A DNA stretch of 64,000 nucleotides, from positions 189,337,948-189,401,947 of the forward strand of contig NC_134082.1 in NCBI RefSeq assembly GCF_000715075.1, given 5' to 3'. A program made the position numbers and the translations under genes. Below the pieces are notes generated by a model that worked only from the letters and a program-made list of their open reading frames with translations, was not told the origin of the DNA and ran no database searches. Below are positions 1-11,241 of the stretch, in pieces; the first letter of the stretch is position 1, and each line of letters starts with the position of its first letter. Source of the stretch: Nicotiana tabacum (taxonomy: Eukaryota > Streptophyta > Magnoliopsida > Solanales > Solanaceae).

Positions 1-2582
1 GAAGGAATTTTATAAGTTTGGTTGAAGTGCATTTCAGTGTTATCGATGTCCGTTTGGGATTCCAAGTCTGGGAATAGCTCAGTATGGTGATTCTAGTATT
101 GGGAGCGCGATCAGAAGTGAATTCGGAGGTCCGTGGGTCATTTTGGAGTCATTTGGCTAAAAATAGAAATTTGAAGGTTTTCGAGGAGCTTGACCAGAAG
201 TGGACTTTTGATATCGGGGTCAGATTCTAACTCCGGAAGTTGGATTAGGTCCGTAATGTCGAATATGACTTGTTTGCAAAATATGAGGTCAATCGGACGT
301 GATTTGATAGGTTTCGACATCGAATGTAGAAGTTTGAAATTCTAAAGTTCATTAAGCTTGAATTGGAGGGTGATTCATGATTTCGATGTTGTTTGATGTG
401 ATTTGAGGCCTCGAACAGGTCCGTGTTATGTTATAGGACTGGTTGGTGTGATTAGACGGGGTCCCAACGGCCTCGGGCGTGTTTCGGGGTGGTTTCGGAG
501 CATTTTGGGCTGTTTTGGAACTGTTGTTTGGTTACCTTCTTCGCGAACGCGAAGGAAATGCTCGTTCGCGAAGAGGAGTAGATGGGGCTGCTGAGTTAGC
601 CTTCGCAAACGCGACCAAGGCTACTCGAACGCGAAGAAGGTAAGGGAGAGCTGGGTCCAAAGCCATTTGGCCTATGCGAACATGATGGGTCTGGGCAGCT
701 GGCTTTCGTGAACACGATCAATGGGTCGCGAACACGGAGAAGGATTTTCTGGGCGTGAAATTTCTGAGCTTCGCGAATGCGAGGGATGTTCTGCGTTCGC
801 GATGAAGGGTCGCCTGGGTAGTGTTCTTTTAAAATCGGAGTTTTGGCTCATTTCACTTCATTTTCCATGAGAGCCGATTTTGGAGCAAATTTGGAGTGTC
901 ATTTTCATCACCAAGCATGAAGTAAGTGATTTCTACTAGTTTTGATTAAATACAAGGTTTATATATGGATTTAAACAAGGAAATTTGTAGAAATTTGGGG
1001 TTTTGGGGAAGACCTAGAAATTTGATATTCTTGAATTTTGACCACGATTTTGGGTATGAGATTGAGAGTGTAATTATATATTTGAGTTCGTGAGGCTATG
1101 GGTAAACTTAATCTTCGAAATTTTTTGGAATCCGGGCACGCAGGCCCAAGGGCACATTTGTCAACTTTTCGATCAGGGTTAGAAATTATTATAAACTGGA
1201 TCATTAGGGGTAACTGAGCATATATTAATGGATTTTGCATAATTATTGGCTAGTTTTGGAGCATTGTACATCGATTCGAGTCTTCGGAATGGCGTGAAAT
1301 GCCGGTTATGTATCTTTGGAGCGAGGTGAGTGTCCTTTCTAACCTTGTAAGAGGGAATTATCCCCATAAGTGAAATAATTGGTTATGTGATTCTATTTGT
1401 GGGGGCTACGTACGCACGAGATGACGAGAGTCCGTGCGTAGCTACTATTATATGTAAGTCCGAGTAGTCTAGGACTTAAAAGCATGATATATTTGGAATG
1501 TCTGTAATCTTGTTGGCAGTTGAATTGCTTAAATCCTATCGAATTGGTAAATGAATTTCTAAAAGGATTAAACTTCAGTTTCTTAAATCATTAAAAGAGA
1601 ATTGGCTTTTATTTGGATAAACGTTCCCCGATAAATTCTTAATTGGCTGTTTGAGCATGTATTTCTATGTGTACCTGCGTCGCATGTATGATTCACGAGT
1701 AGGGTGATTGATTATTTAAATTTGACCGTGTCGCATGTATGATTCGCGAGCGGGGTAATAGATGCATCTATGGTTCGCACCGTTCGATCCTCGGCAGTGC
1801 ACATTTTATATTTATGTTGGATCGGGCCGTACGTTCTCGGCATGATTTGCGCATACTTGTATTGCTTGCCTTGAGATTTATCGATATTGATATTTGCCCT
1901 CCCTGGCTTGAGATAATTGAAAATTAATAGATTATGAATTCGAAGATTTTTAATATAAAAAGAAACTTTTACCTGTTCGTGACTTATTTGAAATTACTGA
2001 CGTTCTTAATAACTCCATGATTACTCATATTAATAATATATTATTATTGGACCACTAGTAAGTGTCGAAGTCGACCTCTCATTTCTACTTCTTCTAGATT
2101 AGACGGGATACTCATTGGGTACACGTTGTTTTCGTACTCATACTACACTTGTTGTGCATTTTTGTTGTACAGGTTTATGTGTGGCTAGTGGCATAGCGAT
2201 ATGGCTGATACGGAGACTTAGGTGAGTTGCATTTATTGAGACGACCGTAGCCAGCAGAATTTCCTTCAGAGTATAGTACTATATTTTCATTTCTGTCCAC
2301 TTGTATTCCGGACATTTACTGTATTTTATTCCAATCCCTAGTAAATGCTCATGCACTTGTGACACCGAGTTCTGGGATGTCTATGGAAGTATTTAGTATT
2401 TTGAAAATTGTTAAAGATATCATTGTTTATTCAGTGGAAATTTATTCCTTATTGTTTAAATGTATAAAAGAAGTGAATTCAGAAATATCTAAAACGAGAA
2501 ACTACTAGTTATTTAGTGTTGGCTTGCCTGGCAATGGTGTCTGGCGCCATCACAACCCTTAGTAGATTTTTGGGTCGTGACA
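1..2582 (+). repeat. 5' LTR of element A (partial)
   Basis: This aligns along its length with 45657-48208 and ends TCGTGACA immediately before the primer site. It differs clearly from the 3' LTR: about a dozen differences in the first 120 bases, plus indels. One indel is a segment near 271-304 that is absent from the other copy. The insertion is therefore much older than the nested Ogre. It carries a cluster of CGCGAACGCG palindromes (about 535-800) and two copies of a 27-nt motif, containing ATGATTCGCGAGCGGGGT, at 1679 and 1730. The small ORFs here (for example 403-594) are by-products of the GC-rich repeats. Confidence 0.85.
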
Positions 2583-2585
2583 ACA

Positions 2586-2600
2586 TGGTATAAAAGCACT
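2586..2600 (+). promoter_or_regulatory. Degenerate primer-binding site (initiator-Met tRNA type) of element A
   Basis: TGGTATAAAAGCAC starts 3 nt after the LTR end. It matches the iMet primer site TGGTATCAGAGCAC except for two positions (C to A and G to A). An intact version of the same site is found in the chromovirus at 55940-55953. The mutations fit an old copy. Confidence 0.7.
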
Positions 2601-5600
2601 AGGTTCCCTTAGGTCTCACGAGTCATGAGCAAGTCTAGTAGAGTCTCACGAATCGGTACGAAGACGTCTGTAGTTATCTTCAAGAGGCTATAGGACTGTT
2701 AGGATCACCTCCCTTCTTGATTCCTCATCGTACGATTTGATTCCTTGAGGTTTATGCCCTTGTTTCCTTCCTACTCAATCTTACACGACGGAAACTGCAT
2801 GTTATAAATCAAGAATTAAAGAATTTTAATGGTACTACAGATGTGGTGCGGGATGTTTCTCCCGGTATAGTTGGTCGGGCTATTGTCGTCGCCTAGCGGA
2901 AGGAGTTTTCTATCGTTTTGGCTTGGTAGTTGTGCTTCTAAGAGCTTGGAGGCTATGCACAGGTTTCTATGATGCTCACGATTGGTTATCGCACAATATT
3001 GACTTGATGGTTGGATACTTGCCTATGTGTTGGGGCGGTGAATGATTTGAAAGGAAGTCTTCTTAGTACACGATTCAGAGATCTGATATTTCATTTTCGA
3101 TGGAGGAAAAGCAATTAGCCTATGAATGTCCAGATTTGGGGTGATAGAGTAACGAGACTTGGTATTTTCAAGCGTGGTGAAATTTTCATCTGCGATGTAG
3201 TGTCGTCGTCCTCGATTGTATGTGTTAAGTTTGCCGGTGTTATGGTCTTATGCGATTCGCCTTTGGGGTAAAATATTATAAAATAATATTGGAGAAATGG
3301 CTGTCAGAGATCGCAGGGTGCGGTGGTTTAGGATTGAATCGGTGTTTCTAATGTTGACGACTCGAGAAAGATGATCTTCAGAAAGGTTTAAAGTTAGTAG
3401 CGATTTGTGGGTTCAAGTGCTACGAATATTGATTTTATTTAAGGCAACAACTGAGAAGCAAAAGATGAGGAAGGACATGTGGGAAGTGTCAGGTGGTGGT
3501 TAAAATTTCTAGAAGGCCAGGTATAAGAAGCAAAGGTCGAGTAGTCGATTATAGGGGTGAGTTCCGCCAAAGTGGGAGAGTGGCGGAGTTGTATATGGGC
3601 TTTGTGGTAGGATGACTACACACCTTAAGGAGAGTTTGGTATGATTTGGGAATTTTAGTGATGGGTGATTGGGGTCTACGGATTTAATTTGAGGTATGGG
3701 CTATTAGGCGGCAGGAGATTTGATATACCGGAAAGGAACTGCTTGAAATGAAAAAAGATACAACATACCTTAGAATTAGAAGGATATTGCTGCACATTTA
3801 ATTGATCTCCACAAGGGGTGAAGGAACTTGTGTAGTTAGAGAGTGAGCTCAGACTCAGGATGGGTTATTGATGTCGTAGTGATTGTACCCCGTGCAACAG
3901 CGTTGGAAGATGTCGGCACGTAAATTCCACAGGTGGGTTATCTCTAGTGAGCAGATTGGCGGTCTCATGGTTGGCGAAGCTTCTGCGAAGAATTCTATTG
4001 GTTATACAGCAAAGAGATCGGTCGTGCGAATGTGGTTGATGATTCAGAATATAAAAGGGGGGGTACAGGGTTTACAGAAAGATTCTGAGAATTTTGGCGA
4101 TTAATTGCGCAAGGTTATGTCAATAAGAGATAAAAAATCCCGGTGAATTCCAGAGTTGCGTAATAGTGGCTTCAAGCTAAGTGGGAGAGTCCCACCGCCT
4201 ATGATTGGGTTGCATGGTTAACTACTTGCGAGGTTTCCGGTTATTAGCATATTTATTTGTTATTTCAGCTACGGAAAAAGAACATAAGTGGTAATTTGAG
4301 CAAAGGAATTATTAAGGGTGTGCTATGGTTGGCCTTATTGGCTCATGTTCAGACTTGGGGAAGGATTCGGGATTTATGCCTTGTATAGATGCGGGTTTCA
4401 AGGGAAGTGATTCTACCGGGTGCTTCGCCAAGAGGGTATTCACGTGATAGAAGATTCATGGAGTCAATTATATTCGAGGACAAATCAGAGTGGGTGGCTC
4501 TCAACAATGGTCCTAGTGGATTCAAAGGGGTAAAGTGTGATGCCTAATGATTTTGAGCCTATAGGTTCGGTTAAGAATCAAGCTTTGTAGCAGCTTATGA
4601 GAAGAGGCCTAGAATGTTGTATGATGTTTTGAATTGTAGTGTAGCATTTGGGAGGTATGAAATGGTTCGTGGGATTTGAGACAGCATGGTCTCGTGATTC
4701 AAGGTCACTCGGGATAAGTGCGGATGAAGTGTGTATGTGTTGAATAAAGTTATTATTATTTCTAAGGCAATCAAGGATAAATTGAAAAGAAGATAGGTTG
4801 GTTAGCCATAGTTGAATTGGTATATTGCTGGTAGTGATCAGTTCCTTCAGCGTGATCAAGTTATGCAAGTGATTTGTGACGGTGCGTGTGAGGCTTGTCG
4901 GCCGCTGTATTTGATATTATTCAGAAATATTCTTCTGCTATAGCCTGTCATGTATAGGCGGATCCCGGAAGGGCTATGGTGGCTTAGACCACTACTTAGA
5001 GGTTTATATATTCTACAGTTATGAGAATTCACATGTGTGTTCCTATGGTTCTCTTGAAGTGAGTTAAGTGAAATGTTTTTATATGATGAAGTGTTAATCT
5101 ATTAGTGGTTCCGGAGTTATGACGAAAATCATGTTCTATCGTATATTGGCATGTTGGGTGTAGTGAGTGGTATGAAATTTGAAGTGAGGATCAAGGTTGA
5201 AGTTCGGTGTTGGCAAGGATGTCACGAGCTCGGATGAGCAGGAAAAGAGTTTGGATGTTTAAAGTAAGTTGGTATTGTCTTCAGCGTCACTTGAGATCGG
5301 TGTTTTATGAAAAACAATGTACATACCTGTTATCTGTTACGGAAAGTTGTGGGAGCGTGCTCCACGGGAAGGTTGTATAAGTGTGACAGGTAACCACTTG
5401 ATTGATTGAACAGTTAAACCAAGTATGAAGATTGAAGTGATGTCATTAAATTGAGAATTGATGCCTTGAGGGCACTCGGTTTATTGGGTTGTGGATCGTG
5501 GAGGATTACTGTTATGATGGTTGTTCCTGTGTGTTATGAGGAAAAAGGGGAGTTATTATGGACCTTTGAAAGGTTATTAGCCTGGTTCAATGCAGTCGGA

Positions 5601-5750
5601 ATCAGCTTGAGGTCTGTGGATGGATTTAATGTGAATATGGGCTCTATATCAGGCCAGATGTGTTCATTTCAGCAATGCGCTCTTTATGGAAGGGTAGTCG
5701 GGGTGTTATTTCGTCGTCAGCTATTTCACGTAATGATATATTGCGCCGTG
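2601..5750 (+). other. Internal region of element A, left part, no recognisable coding
   Basis: The first 200 nt resemble the 5' leader of Solanaceae Tekay-type elements. The rest is interrupted by stops in all frames. The longest open stretches (for example 3883-4104 and 5451-5753) carry no domain I recognise and no similarity to gag, RT or integrase. It is probably a replaced or decayed internal domain. The Ogre element begins right after it. Confidence 0.6.
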
Positions 5751-5755
5751 TGATT
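5751..5755. repeat. Target-site duplication TGATT, left copy (Ogre insertion)
   Basis: TGATT directly precedes the LTR start TGTAAGCACG and is repeated at 44142-44146 directly after the LTR end GTGACA. A perfect 5-bp duplication is the normal product of a Ty3/gypsy integrase. It shows that both ends of the 38.4-kb element are original. Confidence 0.95.
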
Positions 5756-5910
5756 TGTAAGCACGTGATTTTTGCTTTACGGACAATCGCTCCAAAAGAA
5801 AATAAAAATAGTGACAAATGGTTTCGCTGTACAATTTTTCGATCTGTCCGTGACATGTGTTTGTGGGTCTGTCCATTTTGCATCTAGTCATTATCAAACG
5901 AAAATACAAA

Positions 5911-5913
<3 letters not shown>

Positions 5914-5960
<47 letters not shown>
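5914..5960. repeat. (TA)n microsatellite in U3 of the 5' LTR
   Basis: This is an uninterrupted TA run of about 47 nt. The same run in the 3' LTR (39966-39986) is only about 21 nt. Since both LTRs were made from one template, the length changed after insertion. Confidence 0.9.
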
Positions 5961-5964
<4 letters not shown>

Positions 5965-6557
5965 ATATGTGTCGTTAAAAGAAAATTCAAAAATATGAAT
6001 ATATGTGCGTCGTTCGTTCTAGGTTGTGATTTAACTTACTTAACTATTTTGTGATAATTATGTGGAAATGTCACAGTGTTGTTGATTTTAATTTCACTAT
6101 TTTTATTATTATTAAAAGAAAAGAAAAAAAAAAAGAGAAAAAAAAAAGAAAAGTAAAAGAGTGAGGGAAAACCGGTTTGGGCCCAAAAGAAATGAAATAA
6201 AACAGGCCCAAACCAGCACTCTGATCCAGTCCAAAACAAGCCTGCCCAAACACGGACTCAAACGACGCCGTATCGGCATCCCTACCAAAGCCGTTGATCT
6301 GATTCAAACGAACGGTCCAGATCAGGCTGTTCAACTCGCCTCAACGACGTCGTTTCAGGCAAGATGATCTAAGCCGTCCAACCCCATTGATCCAACGGAT
6401 CCAGGCCCTCCTCTAAACCCGTCAACATGGCCCGATCCATGCCCTTTACCCGGTCTCACCCACCATCACGCCCAAACGACACCGTCTTTCCTAAGTGGAT
6501 GGATCCTGGCCATAGATCTCACTTGATCCAACGGCCAGGATCTAAATCCTCAATACA

Positions 6558-6565
6558 TATATAAG
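6558..6565 (+). promoter_or_regulatory. TATA box of the 5' LTR
   Basis: TATATAAG lies in a short AT stretch inside a C-rich region, followed after about 25-30 nt by a CA-rich start-like sequence (CATTACACCCC). It is the best candidate core promoter and places the transcript start near 6590. It is repeated exactly in the 3' LTR. Confidence 0.65.
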
Positions 6566-9131
6566 TTCTCCATTACACCCCACGCCCCCCAAACCAAACC
6601 CCACCTTCCCCACTGTACACCCTCGTCCTAAACACAGCCCCTTCTCATCCTCGAACCCTAGCATGCCGCCCCAGTATCCCTCGCCATTAAAATGACGCCG
6701 GTGGCCACCTCCTGAACACCCTAGGACCACCTCACTGTCCTGAACACAAATCCACTAACCACGAGCCTCGAATCACTTCCGTTCGTCTCGAATCTTCATT
6801 TGAAGATTTGAGTCGAACCCGGATCTATGCCAAACCATCCTATCTTCATACCAGACACTCCCCTGACTTTCCTCGTGACCAAACCAAGCTTGGTTTGGTC
6901 CGAATCTACCCACAACTCCCTAAAAATCAGATCTGGAAATCCAGACTTTAGAACACATGCACCTGGGGAATCCGGCCGGTTTGGACATGGGTTTGAGGTC
7001 TAATAGACCTTAATCAAGGTGTTCTCATGTGAGAACACCCTGATTAAAGTTTGTTCGGCCTCAAAAGTTCGAAGATGAATCAGATTTGGGTCTGTTTTGA
7101 TTTAAACATTTTCGGTAAGTTTTCCTTTCTTTTGTGTTAGTTTTGATTAAGTGGTCAGCATGCTTCATTGTGTTTGTTTGTTATTTTTTGTTATTTTTTT
7201 TGTCATTCGGATTTCTTTCATCTCTGTAAAGACCTTTTATTTGGTCGATTGTGTTCTGTGTATGATTCTGAATGTACTCTGTGATAAACATGATAACTCA
7301 TATAGGCCCCAGTAATTGAACAAAAATTGTCTGATGCCCTTTAGATCCCTAAATGTATTGTTTATGTGAGCGACTGATTATTACCTGTTATAATTAGTAT
7401 AGTCGACTCGATAAATGTCGTCGATTAGTTTGCTATAACTAATGAATCGAATGAGCTAGTATTTTCACGTAACTAATTGAACTCGGACACTGACTGAATG
7501 TCCCAGTAATGTTTGAAATGGTTTGTTGGCATTATAAAAATGACTAAAAGGGTTCAGTCTAGGCAGTCCTGAATTTGAACTCTCATCAGTTCAAAAATGC
7601 CCTGATGCTGCAATAGGCAGGGCAGTAATAATCCAGGGTTAACAAGGGCATTCTGGGGTGTTGAAAAAGACAGAAAAGATTAGTATAAATGGGCTGACAA
7701 GTAGGGTACTAATTTAGGATTAAACTAATACCAATGGGGAACAAGACACAAGGGTATGGGGCTTAAAATGAATAAACAAATGAGCCCATAATTCTGGATT
7801 AAACAAAAACCAGGCGTGGGGAATAAAGGGGGCTGACACCAAAAGATGCTTAGGCATGGGCTTTAAAGAGTATGGGCAGGCTGCAAGTTGCAGCAAAAAA
7901 GGCAGCTTAACTGCACTGGTTTTTGGCTTATAAAGAAGCCATTTGAGAACTTAAAAAGAAAAGAGTTTTGAGTCTTAGGCTGGACTTTTAGTCTTCAGAA
8001 AAGAGAAAACAAAAGGCTGGAATTTTTGGTTTAAAAGCTGAAACTTTTAGTCTGAAGGAAGGTTGACTGAGTTTAAAGAAAGCTGAAAAACATAAGTTAG
8101 TTTCCAAATAGATTATAACCAAACACCATCTGAAAGTTGAATAAGAATTCATATTGGTCAAGCTGCCTTGGCCAAGTTCTGTCATCTGCACTGACTGAGC
8201 TGTTTGTTGGTTGCTGAACTGTTGTTATTTGCTGCATCGAACTTCTTTTACTTCTGGTGTTCATTACTCTTCGTCTGGAATTACTGGTTTGGCATTCGAC
8301 TATTTGCTGGTTTCTTTTGTTCTGGGAACTATTGTTGGTTGTTCGCGGACTGTGGAAAACACTTGGTTTAGTTGGTTGATTGCTGTGTTGTTGCTGTGTG
8401 TCTGCCGCTGCTGTATTCACTGCATATTGCCTAGCTGATCATTCCTTTCTTCTTTGTCCTCCTTACCAGGTACACAATCGATACCACTAATGTAACTGAG
8501 AGTTTGAACATGAATGCAAAAGAGAGGACCTGCAGATTGTTTTTATATACACGTGGACTGTTGTGTTAAATGTCATGTAGTATATAGTAGTTACATTTTC
8601 GTTTGGATAATAGAAGTAGCCTACATGCTTAGTGTATCAATGTAGGTTAATGAATGCTAGTCATGTATGTGTGCTGTTAGGTGAAAAACATTCCCAGTGT
8701 AATAAGTTGTATTTTTAGATTTAGTCTGAGGGTGTAATATATTCTCTAATGTAAGCCAAATAGGAAAACTATCCACTTTAGTTAAAATTCTTTCTCCTTT
8801 TGCCAGATTGTCCCATATAAATTGATAAACTCATTTCACAGAACAAAGAATCAGTTTTAGGCCTCAATCTCATGAAGGCCGAGCCCAAACCGAAACAAAT
8901 CAGTTAGGCCCATATCGAAAAACAGGGGCCCAAGTCTGGCCATCTCGCATGAGCTAGGTTTGGGCCCATAATTTTCGACTAGTTGTCCATAATCACAGTC
9001 ACGTTTTATTATTCTGTAAAAGCATTTTAAATCCTGTTATAAGTAAGCTCGCAATCATGTAATCGATTAGGGCTATTTACTGCTTTCAATTAGTAGAGAC
9101 AAACACCACAAGAAACGTAGTTGCTATAGGA

Positions 9132-9745
9132 TATCCTTTTAAAATAAGGACGAGACGAGCCTCGATGAAAATAAACAAAACGCGCAGGTGCGGGGCCCTC
9201 GTTAAATGTATATTATTGAAGCATTTAGTTTCCAGGACGGGTTGCTTAGCAAATCTCACAACCCTCCTAAAATAACAACACGTTAGTATTTTTAGGATAC
9301 GCTTTAATAAACCTTACCTTCTTAAACTCGGGTGCACATTTATGTGACCCAAATCCAAATCTTGACGGATTCGAAATGTATTTCTAATCACGGGTACATT
9401 GATTGTGACGTGATCCGAGAGGCATATCCATGACGTCGCGAATTCCTTTTAAAAGTAGAACGAGACGAGCCTCGTCAAATAAAATAGACTCAGCGGCGGG
9501 GCCCTCTAACTGTATATACATTACAACACTTAGAATTCGGGACATGCCGTTTAGCAAATTTTACGGCCTTCCCCAAAACAACCATACGTTAGTTGTTTTA
9601 GGCGCGTCTTAAATAATTTATTTTTCTTAAATCGGGTGCACATTTATGTGACCCAAATCCAAATCTCAACCGAGTCAAGGCATGTCAATAATCACGGGTG
9701 CATTGATGTAACGTGGTTCGAGATATGTTTTCACGATGTTGCAAG
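9132..9745 (+). repeat. Diverged tandem duplication of about 305 bp inside the Ogre 5' LTR
   Basis: Units 9132-9440 and 9441-9745 share, in order, a CCTTTTAAAA start, GACGAGCCTCG, GGGGCCCTC, a TTTAGCAAAT stretch, CGTTAG, an identical block of just over 30 nt around TGCACATTTATGTGACCC, ATCACGGGT and a GACGTGATCCGAGA / AACGTGGTTCGAGA end. The units are well diverged from each other, yet each is nearly identical to its counterpart in the other LTR. The duplication therefore predates this insertion and is a family feature. Confidence 0.85.
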
Positions 9746-10117
9746 TCCTATAAAAATAACAGTGAATGATAAAAGCGGTTTAAAAGATAAAATTGGCACA
9801 TAAGTTCATGCTTGTATAAAATCAGATAATCAAGACGAATATAACAATTGAGCGACCATGCTATAACCACGGAACTCGGGAATGCCTAACACCTTCTCCC
9901 GGGCTAACAGAATTCCTTATCCGGATTTCTGGTACGCAGACTGTAATATAGAGTCATTATTTTCCTCGATTCGGGATTAAAATTGGTGACTTGGGACACC
10001 TTAAATCTCCCAAGTGGCGACTCTGAAATAAATAAACCAATCCCGTTTCGATTGTCCTTTAATTGGAAAAAACTCCCTTGCGCCTCTCGGGTGCGGAAAA
10101 AGGAGGTGTGACAGCTC

Positions 10118-10135
10118 TGGCGACTCTGCTGGGGA
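10118..10135 (+). promoter_or_regulatory. Primer-binding site, tRNA-Arg type
   Basis: TGGCGACTCTGCTGGGGA begins four nt after the LTR end. It starts TGG, as expected for pairing with a tRNA CCA end. Ogre elements are known to prime from tRNA-Arg, and this is the sequence I recall for them. An 11-nt copy of its first part lies inside the LTR at 10015-10025. Confidence 0.85.
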
Positions 10136-11241
10136 TTTTATACCCAGAACCACTGGTTCAGGGTTAAGAATTCGAGCTTAGAATAATTGTTATTATTTGG
10201 CTTTATTTATTATCTGATTATTACATGTTCTGAGCCTAATGTGCTAAATGCTGCTTTTACCGCTTTGATATTATTTGAACTGTATATAAACTGTGCCGAA
10301 ACCTTTCTCTTCTTACCTCCGGGGATGTGCTCACTGGTTGAGACTCCCTATTCTGTTAGTGTCATACCCTAAATAAAAGAGGCTCGGAAAGTTTCTAAGC
10401 CGGCTGGCCTTTTGGTTCCCGGAAAGGAGCTCCTTCCTCAGCTCGAGTTGTCCGCTCGGGTACACTGTCTAGAACACCGACCCAGGTTTTGAACATAGAA
10501 TAACGTGACTTCATGCCGGATCCCTAGTAGGAACGCTTATTTGCATCATGTTGCATATGACTTAGGGGACTCAACACAGGGGTTGGGTCCGTCTAGGACT
10601 AGCAACCTGATATGAAAAGACCATTCTGATGCATCCTATTGTTTTCCGTACATTTATTTGTCTCATGCCCGCATGCTGACCGGTGTTTGGAATATTGTGA
10701 AAAAAAGGGGAAATAACGGTTAGGAATTGATTGCTTATTGTTGAAAAAAAAAAGAAAAACAAATACTGTCAAAACTCTGCCAAAATTTTGAAAAAAAAAA
10801 GTCGTTGTTCTGTTTTTCAAAAAAAATAAAATATCAATAGAAATATAGAGTTTGTCTTGTCATAAAAATTAATAAAAAAAAAAAGAGAGATCTTATTTTT
10901 AAAATGGTTTTTTATGAAAATAATAATAAAAAGAGTCTTGTGTTGTCTTTACTTTTATTATTTGTTGCAAATATATGTATATATATATATATATCAAAAA
11001 TTCAAAAGTTTTGCTTTACTTCAAAATGTATATATATCTTTATTTGTGGCAAAAGTATTTGTCTTGCTAAAGGTCTAGAAAAGTCCTTTCAGGCTCCCAG
11101 TTTTCGAAACAAAAATCCAAAATATTTTCCGTTATTAACTTCTTTAGAAAGTTTTTATATATATATACGAAAATTCACAAAAAATCGCATATATTTTTGT
11201 TTTATCAGGATAAGTGTCGTTTGTTAAAATCTTATTAATAA
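10136..11241 (+). other. Untranslated leader between primer site and ORF1
   Basis: This is about 1.1 kb of noncoding sequence. The second half is A-rich with homopolymer runs (10740-10900) and short TA tracts (about 10975-10995 and 11155-11170). A 107-codon ORF (10904-11227) consists of low-complexity K/N/I/Y-rich sequence and is not convincing. A packaging signal would be expected here but I cannot identify one. Confidence 0.7.

Larger units (their letters stand above)
5756..10113 (+). repeat. 5' LTR of the Ogre element (4358 bp)
   Basis: It runs from TGTAAGCACG to GGTGTGACA, with TGT...ACA ends. From 7988 to the end it aligns with the 3' LTR at a constant offset of 34028 with no indel. The earlier 26-bp net difference comes from a TA microsatellite, A-rich runs and a short indel near 6690. 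I counted about 13 substitutions. Eleven lie between 9288 and 10042, and none between about 6850 and 9287. The TATA box at 6558 puts the U3/R boundary about 0.83 kb in, leaving a very long R-U5. The small ORFs inside occur identically in both LTRs and show no coding signature. Confidence 0.95.

Noticed and set aside
5451..5753. 100-codon ORF at the right end of element A's left interior
   Set aside because: It has no homologous motif and ends at the Ogre insertion point by chance. Composition is like the surrounding noncoding DNA.
8097..8438. ORFs on both strands in the Ogre LTR (8097-8420 minus, 8211-8438 plus), repeated at 42125-42466
   Set aside because: They overlap on opposite strands, are Q/S/N- or L/C-rich without domain features, and are identical in both LTRs only because the LTRs are identical.
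10118..10136. tRNA-related sequence suggesting a tRNA gene
   Set aside because: Only the 3'-end complement is present, right after the LTR, so it is the primer-binding site. No cloverleaf was found there or elsewhere.
10904..11227. 107-codon ORF in the Ogre leader
   Set aside because: It is low-complexity, AT-driven sequence with no domain, and overlaps TA tracts. At most it is an incidental upstream ORF.
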